Positions 30,539 through 39,030 of a DNA stretch of 64,000 nt are shown piece by piece. Each line of letters opens with the position of its first letter. Positions within the stretch are counted from its first letter, which is position 1. The stretch lies in assembly GCF_048007105.1 (NCBI RefSeq), contig NZ_CP180352.1:930001-994000 (forward strand), written 5' to 3'. The stretch is from Minwuia sp048007105. GTDB taxonomy: Bacteria > Pseudomonadota > Alphaproteobacteria > Minwuiales > Minwuiaceae. The position numbers and the translations under genes were made by a program. A model generated the notes under the pieces. It saw nothing but the letters and a program-made list of their open reading frames with translations. It did no database searches and was not told where the DNA came from.

Positions 30539-31510
30539 ATGCTGATCAGGAAACGACGCGGCTGGGAAATTCCGGAGAGCCAGGTCACCCCGGAGCATGT
30601 CTTCTTCAACCGGCGACGGTTCCTGCAGGCCGCGGGATTCGGTGCGGCCGGTATCGCCGCCTCGGCCATGGTCGGCCGCGGAGCGCACGCAGACGAGACG
30701 ATCCCGACGGCGGATCTCTACCCGGCCGCGCGCAACGACCGCTACATGGTCGAGCGCGCCATCACGCCGGAGAAGGTCAACACCACCTACAACAATTTCT
30801 ACGAGTTCGGCTCCCACAAGCGGATCTACGACAATGCGCAGGATCTGGTGGTGCGCCCCTGGACGGTGACCGTCGACGGCATGGTGGCCAAGCCGAAGGT
30901 CTGGGACATCGACGACCTGATCCGCACCGCCGGCGTCGAGGAGCGGGTCTACCGCCACCGCTGTGTCGAGGCCTGGTCGATGGTCGTGCCCTGGACCGGC
31001 TTCCCGCTGTCGAAGCTGGTCGAGATGGCCGAGCCCCAGGCCGGCGCGAAATACGTCCGCTTCGAGACCTTCCTGGATCCGGACATGGCCAGCGGCCAGC
31101 GGCAGGACTGGCAGCCCTGGCCGTATGTCGAGGGCGTGACTGTCGAGGAGGCGGCGAACGAGCTGCCGCTGCTGGTGACCGGCGCCTACGGCAAGCCGCT
31201 GCCCAAGCAGATGGGCGCGCCGATCCGCCTGCACCTGCCCTGGAAGTACGGCTTCAAGTCGATCAAGTCGATCGTGAAGGTCACCCTGACCGACCAGCGG
31301 CCGGTTAGCTTCTGGGAGACGCTGCAGGCGCGCGAATACGGATTCTGGGCCAATGTGAACCCGGAAGTCGACCACCCGCGCTGGAGTCAGGCGTCGGAGG
31401 AGGTGCTGGGCGCTGACCGGCGCATTCCGACCGTGATCTACAACGGCTATGGCGACTACGTCGCGCATCTCTACAAGGGCATGGAGGACCAGCGCTCGAC
31501 CTTCATGTGA
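30539..31510 (+). CDS. msrP: Protein-methionine-sulfoxide reductase catalytic subunit (YedY-type molybdoenzyme)
   Basis: 323 residues. A Tat signal (FFNRRRFLQAAGFGAAG, 22-38) exports the folded molybdoenzyme to the periplasm, where it repairs oxidised methionines. The molybdenum-ligand Cys142 is in YRHRCVEAWSMVVPWTG, and KYGFKSIKSIVKV plus YGFWANVNPEVDHPRWSQ are family blocks. Usually msrP is followed by msrQ, a heme-binding membrane partner; here it is followed by a sensor kinase and no msrQ is seen in the window. It lies between two related membrane kinases, all on the same strand. Confidence 0.95.
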   Translation: MLIRKRRGWEIPESQVTPEHVFFNRRRFLQAAGFGAAGIAASAMVGRGAHADETIPTADLYPAARNDRYMVERAITPEKVNTTYNNFYEFGSHKRIYDNAQDLVVRPWTVTVDGMVAKPKVWDIDDLIRTAGVEERVYRHRCVEAWSMVVPWTGFPLSKLVEMAEPQAGAKYVRFETFLDPDMASGQRQDWQPWPYVEGVTVEEAANELPLLVTGAYGKPLPKQMGAPIRLHLPWKYGFKSIKSIVKVTLTDQRPVSFWETLQAREYGFWANVNPEVDHPRWSQASEEVLGADRRIPTVIYNGYGDYVAHLYKGMEDQRSTFM

Positions 31511-31602
31511 GGGCAGGGCGTCTGCGCCGTTGAGGCGGCGTTAATTCCGCGCGATCATAGTGTTCGGGCGTATGGGGCGGACCCCCTGCTGACCGGGACG
31601 CG

Positions 31603-33069
31603 ATGAGCCAGAGAAACGACAAGGGTGGTGTTGCGCCAGGCGAGCTGCGAAACAGCTCCGCCGCCATGAACCGTTGGGGCGGCGAGTTCGCCGATCCGGC
31701 GATGGAATCGCGCTTCCGCGGCTGGCGCTACGACGCCGCCCTGCCCCAGTTCCGCATCGTCGGCTGGCTGATGGTGCTGGCCGCCATTCCGTATCTCTGG
31801 ACCACCTGGCGCATTCACGGGCCGACGGAAACCTTTGCCTGGGTCGCCGCGATGCGTCTCGTGCAGGTCGTGATCACGCTATGGCTTCTGGACGCGGTCC
31901 GGCGCCGTGCGCCATTCGCCGAGCTGAACCGCGCTGTCTTCGCCGGCGCCGGATCCATGCTGGCGGTCAACGCGGTGAACCTGATCGTGTCTGACGCGAC
32001 CAGCAGTCTGATGATCGTCCAGTCGCTGATGATCGTGACGGTCGCCTACGTGCTCTATCCGGGGCGGCTGGTGCCGATTTCGCTGGTTCTCGTCGCCTTC
32101 TCGGCGATGTTTGCCGTCATGCTGTTCGTGCATTTCGACCTGACCCGGATCGAGCGACCGGGCATGGTCATCTGGACGGTTCTGGCCAATTTCATCGGCT
32201 ATCTGGCGGCACGGCAGCTCAACCTGTTCCGGCGCATGGAGTTCGAGGCCTTCGTCCGTTCCGGCGAGCAGCTGGAAGCGCTGGCGAAGGCGCACGAGGA
32301 AGCCAGCCGCGCCCGCGAGGAGGCCGAGGCGGCCAACCGGGCCAAGACGGTGATGCTGGCCAATACCAGTCACGAGCTGCGCACGCCGCTGAACGCCATT
32401 CTCGGTTTTTCCGAGATGATCTCGAGGGAGAAGCTCGGTCCGCTGCCCGACCCCCGCTACGTGCAGTACGCCGCCGACATATACGGCAGTGGTCGGCACC
32501 TGCTGTCGCTGATCGACGACCTGCTGGACCTGTCGAAGATCGAGGCCGGCAAGGCGGAACTCCATCTGGAGTGGCTGCACATCGAGGATATCTTCGACGC
32601 CGTCCGCCGCATGGCGCTGGGCCGGGCGGATGAGAACGGCCAGACCATCCATGTCTCCTGCGACCCCGCTCTGGACAGCATCCACGCCGACGAGCGGGCG
32701 CTGCGCCAGATCCTGCTCAACCTTCTGACCAACGCCATCAAGTTCTCGCCGCGCGACACCCGGATCGAGCTGGAGGCATCGCCGCTTCCGGGCGGTGGCG
32801 CGGTGCTGGCCGTGCACGACCGCGGACCCGGCATCGATCCGGCCGATGTGCCGCGGCTTCTGCAGCCCTTCCAGCAGGCAAGACGCGCCGGTTCAAGGAA
32901 GGTGGAGGGCTGGGGCCTGGGCCTGGCTCTGGTCGCGGCGCTGACCGGGCTGCACGGCGCCGAACTGAAGATCGATCCGCGCGAGGGCGGCGGCACCAGC
33001 GTCCGCGTCCTGTTCGGTCCGGACGACGTGACCGCCGCCGCCGTGCCCGATCCGATGCGCGCCGCGTGA
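31603..33069 (+). CDS. Membrane sensor histidine kinase, paralogue B (GEFxDPAxE type)
   Basis: 488 residues. Same plan as the kinase at 29015: N-terminal GGEFADPAMESRFRGW (26-41), about six membrane segments (50-205), coiled coil rich in Ala/Glu, H-box ANTSHELRTPLNAILGF with His257, N-box NLLTNAIKFSP, G1 VHDRGPGID and G2 GWGLGLALVAALT. It appears active. It follows msrP by 92 bp and precedes the ribosomal operon. Its own promoter may lie in 31511-31602. No partner regulator is next to it. Confidence 0.9.
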   Translation: MSQRNDKGGVAPGELRNSSAAMNRWGGEFADPAMESRFRGWRYDAALPQFRIVGWLMVLAAIPYLWTTWRIHGPTETFAWVAAMRLVQVVITLWLLDAVRRRAPFAELNRAVFAGAGSMLAVNAVNLIVSDATSSLMIVQSLMIVTVAYVLYPGRLVPISLVLVAFSAMFAVMLFVHFDLTRIERPGMVIWTVLANFIGYLAARQLNLFRRMEFEAFVRSGEQLEALAKAHEEASRAREEAEAANRAKTVMLANTSHELRTPLNAILGFSEMISREKLGPLPDPRYVQYAADIYGSGRHLLSLIDDLLDLSKIEAGKAELHLEWLHIEDIFDAVRRMALGRADENGQTIHVSCDPALDSIHADERALRQILLNLLTNAIKFSPRDTRIELEASPLPGGGAVLAVHDRGPGIDPADVPRLLQPFQQARRAGSRKVEGWGLGLALVAALTGLHGAELKIDPREGGGTSVRVLFGPDDVTAAAVPDPMRAA

Positions 33070-33085
33070 TGGCGCGAACGGGGGC

Positions 33086-33114
33086 TTGTGCCGCCCTGCG
33101 ATTTGTGGTGTAAG
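33086..33114 (+). promoter_or_regulatory. Candidate sigma-70 promoter of the rpsF operon
   Basis: TTGTGC at 33086-33091 and TGTAAG at 33109-33114 are separated by 17 bp. This leaves a GC-rich leader of about 100 nt before rpsF that can fold into several stems and could carry autoregulation by the S6:S18 complex, as known for rpsF leaders in many bacteria. I could not verify the specific S6:S18 RNA motif by eye. Confidence 0.4.
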
Positions 33115-33222
33115 CCGCGGCTTGGCGTCCCGCCCGCTGTCGCATGCCGTGGCCGCGGGCGTCCGAGTCCCGGGAACTTTCCGGATCCTGTGGGCGGGCG
33201 CCGGCCAACGGAAAGGACATCG

Positions 33223-33711
33223 ATGGCTTACTACGAGACCGTGCTGATCGCGCGGCCGGACATCTCGACCCAGCAGGTCGACCAGATCAACGAGACGATC
33301 ACCGAACTGCTGAAGGAGAATGGCGGCGAGATCAAGAAGACCGAATACTGGGGTCTTCGCAACCTGGCCTACAAGATCAAGAAGAACCGCAAGGGCCACT
33401 ACGTCCTTCACAACATCGACGCGCCGGCCGACGCGCTGCAGGAGCTGGAGCGCGTCATGCGCCTGCACGACGACATCCTGCGCTACATGTCGATCCGCGT
33501 CGAAGAGCTGGAGGAAGGCCCGTCCGCGCAGATGCAGTCCCGCGGCGGTGGACGCGACGGCGGCCGTGGCGGCCGGCGTGACGGCGGCCGTCCGGGTGGC
33601 CGCGACCGCGATGACCGCAGGGAGCGCGGAGATCGTGGTGACCGCGGCGACCGTGGTGATCGCGGTGACCGTGGCGACCGCGAACCGCGCCGTGAAGGAG
33701 ACCGCTCATGA
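33223..33711 (+). CDS. rpsF: 30S ribosomal protein S6
   Basis: 162 residues from the ATG at 33223 (GAAAGGA upstream). MAYYETVLIARPDIST and GLRNLAYKIKKNRKGHYVLHN are canonical S6. After residue 105 a disordered tail of 55 or so residues follows, consisting of RGGGRDGG and tandem GDRGDR units; alphaproteobacterial S6 is commonly extended, but this one is strongly repetitive in Arg, Asp and Gly. S6 binds S18 and the central domain of 16S rRNA. The stop overlaps the rpsR start (ATGA). Confidence 0.97.
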   Translation: MAYYETVLIARPDISTQQVDQINETITELLKENGGEIKKTEYWGLRNLAYKIKKNRKGHYVLHNIDAPADALQELERVMRLHDDILRYMSIRVEELEEGPSAQMQSRGGGRDGGRGGRRDGGRPGGRDRDDRRERGDRGDRGDRGDRGDRGDREPRREGDRS

Positions 33712-33983
33712 GCATTGGTACCGAGCACAAGGGTATCGTCCGCGCCGCCGTCAAGGGCGGCCGCCGTCCCTTCTTCCGCCGCCGCAAGACCTGCCCCTTC
33801 AGCGGGGAAGGCGCGCCGAAGATCGACTACAAGGACGTCAAGCTGATGCAGCGCTACCTGTCGGAGCGCGGCAAGATCGTTCCGAGCCGCATCACTGCGG
33901 TGTCGGCGAAGAAGCAGCGTGAGCTGGCCCGTGCGATCAAGCGCGCGCGCTTCCTGGCTCTGCTGCCCTACGTCCAGGACTGA
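33708..33983 (+). CDS. rpsR: 30S ribosomal protein S18
   Basis: 91 residues; partner of S6 on the 30S platform. FFRRRKTCPFSGEGAPKIDYKD and VPSRITAVSAKKQRELARAIKRARFLALLPY are canonical, the latter being the RNA-binding core. The single Cys in KTCPF is the ancestral zinc-ribbon remnant of the family. The start overlaps the rpsF stop by 4 bp, and rplI begins 13 bp downstream. Confidence 0.98.
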   Translation: MSIGTEHKGIVRAAVKGGRRPFFRRRKTCPFSGEGAPKIDYKDVKLMQRYLSERGKIVPSRITAVSAKKQRELARAIKRARFLALLPYVQD

Positions 33984-33996
33984 CGGGAGAGCCGAC

Positions 33997-34653
33997 ATGA
34001 AAGTGATTCTGCTCGAACGCATCGAGAAGCTGGGCCAGATGGGCGACATCGTGAACGTCAAGAACGGTTACGCCCGCAACTACCTGCTGCCGCAGGGCAA
34101 GGCCCAGCGCGCCACCGACGCGACGCTGAAGGCCTTCGAAGCCCGCCGCGCGCAGCTGGAGGCCCGCAACCTGGAGCTCCGCAAGGAGGCCGAGGACATC
34201 GCGGCCCGCATGGACAAGCTGAAGGTCACCGTGATCCGCCAGTCGTCGGATTCCGGCCAGCTCTACGGCTCGGTCAACACCCGCGACATCACCGACGCGG
34301 TCTCGGCCGAGGGCTTCACCATCGAACGCCGCCAGGTCCAGCTGACCCGGCCGATCAAGACGCTGGGCATCCACGACGTCTCGGTCCGCCTGCATCCGGA
34401 AGTCATCGTCGAGGTGGGCATCAATGTCGCCCGCTCCGAGGATGAGGCCCGGGCGCAGCTGCGCGGCGAGAACGTGCTGCGGCGCGACGATGACGACGAC
34501 TACGACTATGATGACGAGGTCATCGACGTCGAGGAAGTCGAGGAGCTGCTGGAGAAGGGCCCGCAGGGCGCCGAGGATCTCCTGGAGGCCATTTCCCGCG
34601 CCACCGGCGACGAGGACGAGGCCGAAGCGGACGACGACGAAAACCGGTCCTGA
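33997..34653 (+). CDS. rplI: 50S ribosomal protein L9
   Basis: 218 residues from the ATG at 33997. The N-terminal rRNA-binding domain MKVILLERIEKLGQMGDIVNVKNGYARNYL (signature of L9) is joined by a long helix to the C-terminal domain (SGQLYGSVNTRDI...). Beyond about residue 150 there is a very acidic extension (DDDDDYDYDDE, EDEAEADDDE) of roughly 60 residues, longer than in most L9 proteins. Third gene of the S6-S18-L9 operon. Confidence 0.97.
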   Translation: MKVILLERIEKLGQMGDIVNVKNGYARNYLLPQGKAQRATDATLKAFEARRAQLEARNLELRKEAEDIAARMDKLKVTVIRQSSDSGQLYGSVNTRDITDAVSAEGFTIERRQVQLTRPIKTLGIHDVSVRLHPEVIVEVGINVARSEDEARAQLRGENVLRRDDDDDYDYDDEVIDVEEVEELLEKGPQGAEDLLEAISRATGDEDEAEADDDENRS

Positions 34654-34691
34654 CCGGGCGTCAGACCTGCGCAACCCGACGGTTGCCTGAT

Positions 34692-34728
34692 CGTCCTCCC
34701 GCGGCCAAGAATGCGCCGCGGGAGGACG
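34692..34728 (+). promoter_or_regulatory. Perfect 14-bp stem covering the ribosome binding site of the acyl-CoA synthetase
   Basis: CGTCCTCCCGCGGC (34692-34705) pairs exactly with GCCGCGGGAGGACG (34715-34728) around a 9-nt loop. The 3' arm contains GGGAGGA, the only Shine-Dalgarno match ahead of the ATG at 34736. No U-run follows, so it is not a classical terminator, although it may separate the ribosomal operon from the synthetase. On read-through from rplI the stem would hide the ribosome binding site. Confidence 0.6.
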
Positions 34729-34735
34729 CATCTGC

Positions 34736-36362
34736 ATGAATCAATTCGACAACTGGACGGTCGTTCATCTGGTCCGCGAACAGGCGGCGAAGCTGGGCGA
34801 ACGGACCTACATGACTTTCGACAGCGGTCTGGAGCTCACCTATGCCGGGCTCGACCGCCGCTCGGATGCCCTTGCGGCTGCGCTGGCGAAGCTGGACGTC
34901 GGGCCGGACGACCGCGTCTTCTGCATGGTCAAGAACCGCGCCGAGTTCATGGTGGCGCTGTTCGGGGTGATGAAGACCGGGGCCGTCTTCGTGCCCATCA
35001 ACACCGAACTGAAGGGCGACTTCCTGCAGCACCAGCTGCGCAACGCCGAGCCGAAGGCAGCGCTGGTCGATACCGATCTGGTGCATCACTTCGAGGGCGT
35101 GGACGCAGCCGGTGCGGAACCGGCGCACACCGTCATCGTCGCCGGCGATGTGCCCGAGACGCTGCCTGCCGCACTGGCGACGGGGGCGGCGCAGACCTTC
35201 GCGGCGCTGGAGGCCTCCGGCGAGGGGCTGGCCCCGCCGGACTTCACGCCGACCATCCACGACATGGCCGCGATCATGTACACCTCCGGCACCACCGGGC
35301 CGGCCAAGGGCGTGCTGCTGCCGCACGGGCATTTCTATGTCTGGATCACCCGCCAGATCGAGAAGGTCGGTCAGCGGGAGGACGACGTCTACTACATCTG
35401 CATGCCGCTGTTTCACGTCAACGCGCTGAACCTGCAGGCGCTGGGCACCTTCATGGCCGGCGGCCAGGGCGCATGTCGTGCAGCGCTTCAGCCCCAACCG
35501 CTGGCTGGACGACGTCATCGACAGCGGCGCAACGCTGACCAACCTGCTGGGCGTGATGCCGGAATTCGTCTTCAACACCCCCGCCGACCCGCGCGACCGC
35601 GACCACAAGCTGCGCCTGGTGCTGGCGGTGCCGATCTCGGCGGAATGGGGCTCGGCGATGGAGGAACGCTTCGGCTTCCAGATCATGCAGGGTTTCGGCA
35701 TGACCGAGGTGGGCATGACCGCCTGGGGCGACCGCGCCGAATCCGGGCTGGAGCCGGGTTGCTGCGGCTATATCGACGACGAGTTCTACGAGGTCCGCAT
35801 CGGCGATCCTGAGACCGACGCGCCGATGCCCCGGGGTGAGGTGGGCGAACTGCTGATCCGGCCGAAATATGCCGGCATCTTCTCGGCAGGCTACTACAGG
35901 ATGCCGGAGAAGACAGTCGAGGCGTGGCGCAATCTCTGGTTCCACACCGGCGACGCCTGCCGCATGGATGAGAAGGGCCGGATGCACTATGTCGACCGCA
36001 TCAAGGACTGCATCCGCCGCCGCGGCGAGAACATCTCCGCCTTCGAGGTCGAGCAGATCCTGAACGGCCACCCCGATATCGCCGAAAGCGCCGTGGTCGG
36101 CGTCAGGGTCGAGGGCGCAGGCGGCGAGGAGGAGGTCATGGCGGTGATCGTCGAGCAGCCCGGCAAGACGGTCGAGCCGAAAGCGCTGCTCGACTACTGC
36201 GTCCCCCGCATGCCCCGCTACGCCGTGCCCCGCTTCGTGCAGAAGATTGCGGAACTGGACAAGACCGCGTCGGGCAAGCTCCGCAAGGGCGACATCCGCG
36301 ACGCCGGCGTCACCGCCGACACCTGGGACCGCGAAAGCATCGGCTACGAGGTGCCGAGGTGA
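34736..36362 (+). CDS. AMP-dependent acyl-CoA synthetase (ANL superfamily), frameshifted
   Basis: About 541 residues when the frame is repaired. The N-terminal part in frame 2 has the nucleotide-binding motif IMYTSGTTGPAKGVLLPHG and MPLFHVNALNLQALGTFMAGG. The rest, in frame 3, has MQGFGMTEVGMTAWGD, the hinge WFHTGDACRMDEKGRMHYVDRIKD and the catalytic Lys motif KTASGKLRKGDIR near the end. One extra base at 35462-35469 breaks the frame: either the GGCC at 35462 or the GGG at 35467 holds the surplus. Both halves are well conserved, which favours a sequencing error. It activates a carboxylic acid to acyl-CoA; the substrate is unknown. The downstream gene starts on its stop (GTGA overlap). Confidence 0.9.
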
Positions 36363-36904
36363 CCTCGCTCGACCGGGATCAGACGGCCGTGGATGAGATC
36401 GCGCCCTACCTCGATCCCGGCGAGAAGATACTGTGGGCGGCGAAGCCGAAACAGGGGTTCGTGCTTCGCCGTGAGGATCTGTTTATTGTCCCGTTCAGCC
36501 TGGTGTGGAGCGGGAGCGCGTTCGTCGGTTCCGGCGCAGTACTGGAGCGCGGGATAGATTCGTTATTCGATCTTATTCCGCTGTTGTTTGTGGCGATCGG
36601 CCTCTATCTGCTCGCCGGACGTTTCGTGCATGACATTCTGGACCGTTCTGCGACCTCTTACGCGTTGACCGACAAACGCGTGCTGATCCGGACCGGCTTT
36701 TTCAAACCGCATACCCGGTCGTTCCAACTGCGATCGCTGCCGGAGTTGGGTTTGTCGGAATGGTCGAGCGGGCGGGGAAGCATCACGATTGGCGACAGCG
36801 AACGGCAATTTGGCCGCTTGCCTGGCTCCGACGACAACGAACTGTTCGGCATCGAGAATGCGGTGGCGGTCAATCGCGCTATCAGGAATCAGGCCGATCG
36901 ATGA
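36359..36904 (+). CDS. Membrane protein with bacterial PH-like domain
   Basis: 181 residues from a GTG that overlaps the acyl-CoA synthetase stop. YLDPGEKILWAAKPKQG at the start, two membrane segments (about 42-62 and 68-90), then SYALTDKRVLIRTGFFKPHTRSF, which is the YdbS/YvbH-type bacterial PH domain pattern (Y.lT..R...r.G). Function unknown. Third-codon use is less GC-rich than in the flanking genes (for example TTATTCGATCTTATTCCG near 36564), hinting at a different history. It ends in an ATGA overlap with the exonuclease gene. Confidence 0.82.
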   Translation: MTSLDRDQTAVDEIAPYLDPGEKILWAAKPKQGFVLRREDLFIVPFSLVWSGSAFVGSGAVLERGIDSLFDLIPLLFVAIGLYLLAGRFVHDILDRSATSYALTDKRVLIRTGFFKPHTRSFQLRSLPELGLSEWSSGRGSITIGDSERQFGRLPGSDDNELFGIENAVAVNRAIRNQADR

Positions 36905-37911
36905 CCGGCGCTGAGAAAACCTGGCTCGAGAACCGGCCCGAGGGGCTCTACTGCGTGCCGGGCGGGTTTCATATCGATCCGCACCGGCCGGTGGACCGGG
37001 CGGTGCTGACGCATGGCCATGCCGATCACACGCGGCCCGGCAATGACGCCATCCTGGCGACGCCGGAGACGCTGGCCATTGCCGAGAGCCGCTACGAGGG
37101 CCGGGCGGCGAACCGGGTGCAGGCGCTCAGCTATGGCGAGACCATCCGGCTGGGCGAGGTCGATCTGCGGCTGGTCCCGGCGGGCCACATTCTAGGCAGC
37201 GCCCAGGTGGTGATGGAGCATCGCGGGCAGCGCATCACCGTATCGGGCGACTACAAGCGCCGCGCCGACCCGACCTGCGCGCCCTTCGAGGTGGTCGAGA
37301 GCGACATCTTCATCACCGAGGCGACCTTCGGCCTGCCGGTCTTCCGCCACCCGCCGGACGCCGAGGAGATCGGCAAGCTGCTCGACAGCATGGCCGCCTT
37401 TCCCGACCGGACGCACCTGCTGGGGGTCTACGCGCTGGGCAAGTGCCAGCGCATGATCCTGCTGCTGCGCGCCGCCGGCCATGACGAGACCATCTATCTG
37501 CACGGCGCGCTGGAGAAGCTCTGCAAGCTCTACCGGCGCTTCGGCGTCGATCTGGGGCCGACCGCGCCCGCGGCCGGGCTGCCGGGCTCGGCGCTGAAGG
37601 GCAAGCTGGTGATGTGCCCGCCCTCGGCCATCGCCGACCGCTGGTCGCGGAAGTTCGGCGATGCGGTGACCGCGGTCGCGTCGGGCTGGATGCGGGTCCG
37701 CGCCCGCGCCCGCCAGCGGGGCGCCGAACTTCCGCTGATCGTCTCCGACCACGCCGACTGGGACGAACTCTGCCAGACCATCGGCGACGTCAATGCGGGC
37801 GAGATCTGGGTCACCCACGGGCGCGAGGACGCGCTGGTGCATCAGGCCCGCGCCATGGGCCTGGAGGCGAAGGCGCTTCACATGATCGGGCGCGAGGAAG
37901 AGGGCGAATAG
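36901..37911 (+). CDS. Ligase-associated DNA exonuclease (metallo-beta-lactamase/beta-CASP fold)
   Basis: 336 residues from the ATG at 36901, overlapping the previous stop by 4 bp. Metallo-beta-lactamase motif HGHADHTRPG, then LVPAGHILGSAQV, ITVSGDYKR and the C-terminal DHADWDEL and VTHGRED. This is the exonuclease family usually encoded beside an ATP-dependent DNA ligase and a Lhr-type helicase. Neither partner is present in the window: a methyltransferase gene and repeat DNA follow. It likely processes DNA ends in repair. Confidence 0.9.
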   Translation: MTGAEKTWLENRPEGLYCVPGGFHIDPHRPVDRAVLTHGHADHTRPGNDAILATPETLAIAESRYEGRAANRVQALSYGETIRLGEVDLRLVPAGHILGSAQVVMEHRGQRITVSGDYKRRADPTCAPFEVVESDIFITEATFGLPVFRHPPDAEEIGKLLDSMAAFPDRTHLLGVYALGKCQRMILLLRAAGHDETIYLHGALEKLCKLYRRFGVDLGPTAPAAGLPGSALKGKLVMCPPSAIADRWSRKFGDAVTAVASGWMRVRARARQRGAELPLIVSDHADWDELCQTIGDVNAGEIWVTHGREDALVHQARAMGLEAKALHMIGREEEGE

Positions 37912-37994
37912 CAGCCGCGCCCTTATGCTGCGCTGCAAAATACTTGACGGCCTGCTAACCTCTCCTCTGTCGATAATCAGCAGGGAGTGAGAAC

Positions 37995-39014
37995 GTGGTC
38001 CAGCCTGTTACCGAGGCCGAACAGATTTCCAACATCGCCTTCGGGTTCATGGCGTCGAAGGCGCTGTTCGTCGCGTTGCATGTCGACGTCTTCACCAAAC
38101 TGTCGGACGGGGCGAAGACCGCCTCCGAGGTCGCCGAGGCCGCGGGCGTGCAGGAAAACCGCATGACCACCCTGATGACGGCGCTGAATTCCATCGGCCT
38201 GCTGGAGCGGGAGGGCAGCCGCTTCGTCAACTCGCCCGGCGCCCAGGCCTTTCTGGTGAAGGGCGCGCGCTACGATTTCGGCGACTATCTGCGCTTCCAG
38301 ATCGACCGGCAGATGTTCCCCTTCATGCAGGGGCTGGAGGCCGTGATCCGCGACGACATGGAGCCGGACCAGATCGATTCCTACGCCAAGTGGATGGCCG
38401 ATCCGGAGGAGGCGCGGCTCTATTCGGAATCGCAGCATTCCGGCTCGCTCGGCCCGGCGCGCTCGCTCGCCCGCATGGCGGACCTGTCGGATGTCGAGAA
38501 CCTGCTGGACGTGGCGGGCGGCACCGGCGCCTTCGCCATCGAGCTCTGCCGCGCCTATCCGAAGCTGAACGTGACCATCCTCGACTTCCCGAACGTGATC
38601 TCGCTGGGCGAGAAGTTCGTCGCCGAGGCCGGGCTGTCGGACCGCATCCGCTTCATCGGCGGCAACGCGCTGGAAGCCGAATGGCCGGAGAAGCAGGACG
38701 CCATCATCATGTCGTACCTGTTCAACGGCGTGCCCGGCGAATCGATCCCCGACCTGGCGCGCAACGCCTTCCGCTGCCTCAATCCGGGCGGCCACTACAT
38801 CGTGCACGACTTCATGGTGGAGGACGACCGCTCCGGCCCGACGCTCGCCGCGCTCTGGCAGCTGCAGCACATGGCCTTCACCCCGGCGGCCAAGTCGATC
38901 ACGCCCATCTGGGTCAGCGGCGTCATGGAAGGCGCCGGCTTCACCGGCGCGCGAACCGAGGAACTGATCCCAGCCATGACCAAGGTCGTCATGGCGCGGA
39001 AGCCGGAGGAATAG
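37995..39014 (+). CDS. SAM-dependent O-methyltransferase family protein
   Basis: 339 residues from a GTG at 37995 (CAGGGAG upstream). The N-terminal winged-helix dimerisation domain (1-95, KLSDGAKTASEVAEAAGV...GLLEREGSRFVNSP) is followed by a Rossmann methyltransferase domain with SAM motif LLDVAGGTGAFAIELCRAYP and LDFPNVI. The pattern is that of plant-type O-methyltransferases and bacterial TcmN/acetylserotonin-type enzymes. Substrate unknown; no biosynthetic cluster is nearby. Tandem repeat DNA begins 17 bp after its stop. Confidence 0.88.
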   Translation: MVQPVTEAEQISNIAFGFMASKALFVALHVDVFTKLSDGAKTASEVAEAAGVQENRMTTLMTALNSIGLLEREGSRFVNSPGAQAFLVKGARYDFGDYLRFQIDRQMFPFMQGLEAVIRDDMEPDQIDSYAKWMADPEEARLYSESQHSGSLGPARSLARMADLSDVENLLDVAGGTGAFAIELCRAYPKLNVTILDFPNVISLGEKFVAEAGLSDRIRFIGGNALEAEWPEKQDAIIMSYLFNGVPGESIPDLARNAFRCLNPGGHYIVHDFMVEDDRSGPTLAALWQLQHMAFTPAAKSITPIWVSGVMEGAGFTGARTEELIPAMTKVVMARKPEE

Positions 39015-39030
39015 GCCGGCCCCCCCGCCT

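Noticed and set aside
33115..33222. Confirmed S6:S18 leader RNA motif ahead of rpsF
   Set aside because: The position is right and the leader can fold, but I could not align the specific conserved nucleotides; a covariance-model search would decide.
37912..37994. Promoter TTGACG ... GATAAT ahead of the methyltransferase
   Set aside because: The spacing between the two hexamers is 22 bp, too long for a sigma-70 promoter.
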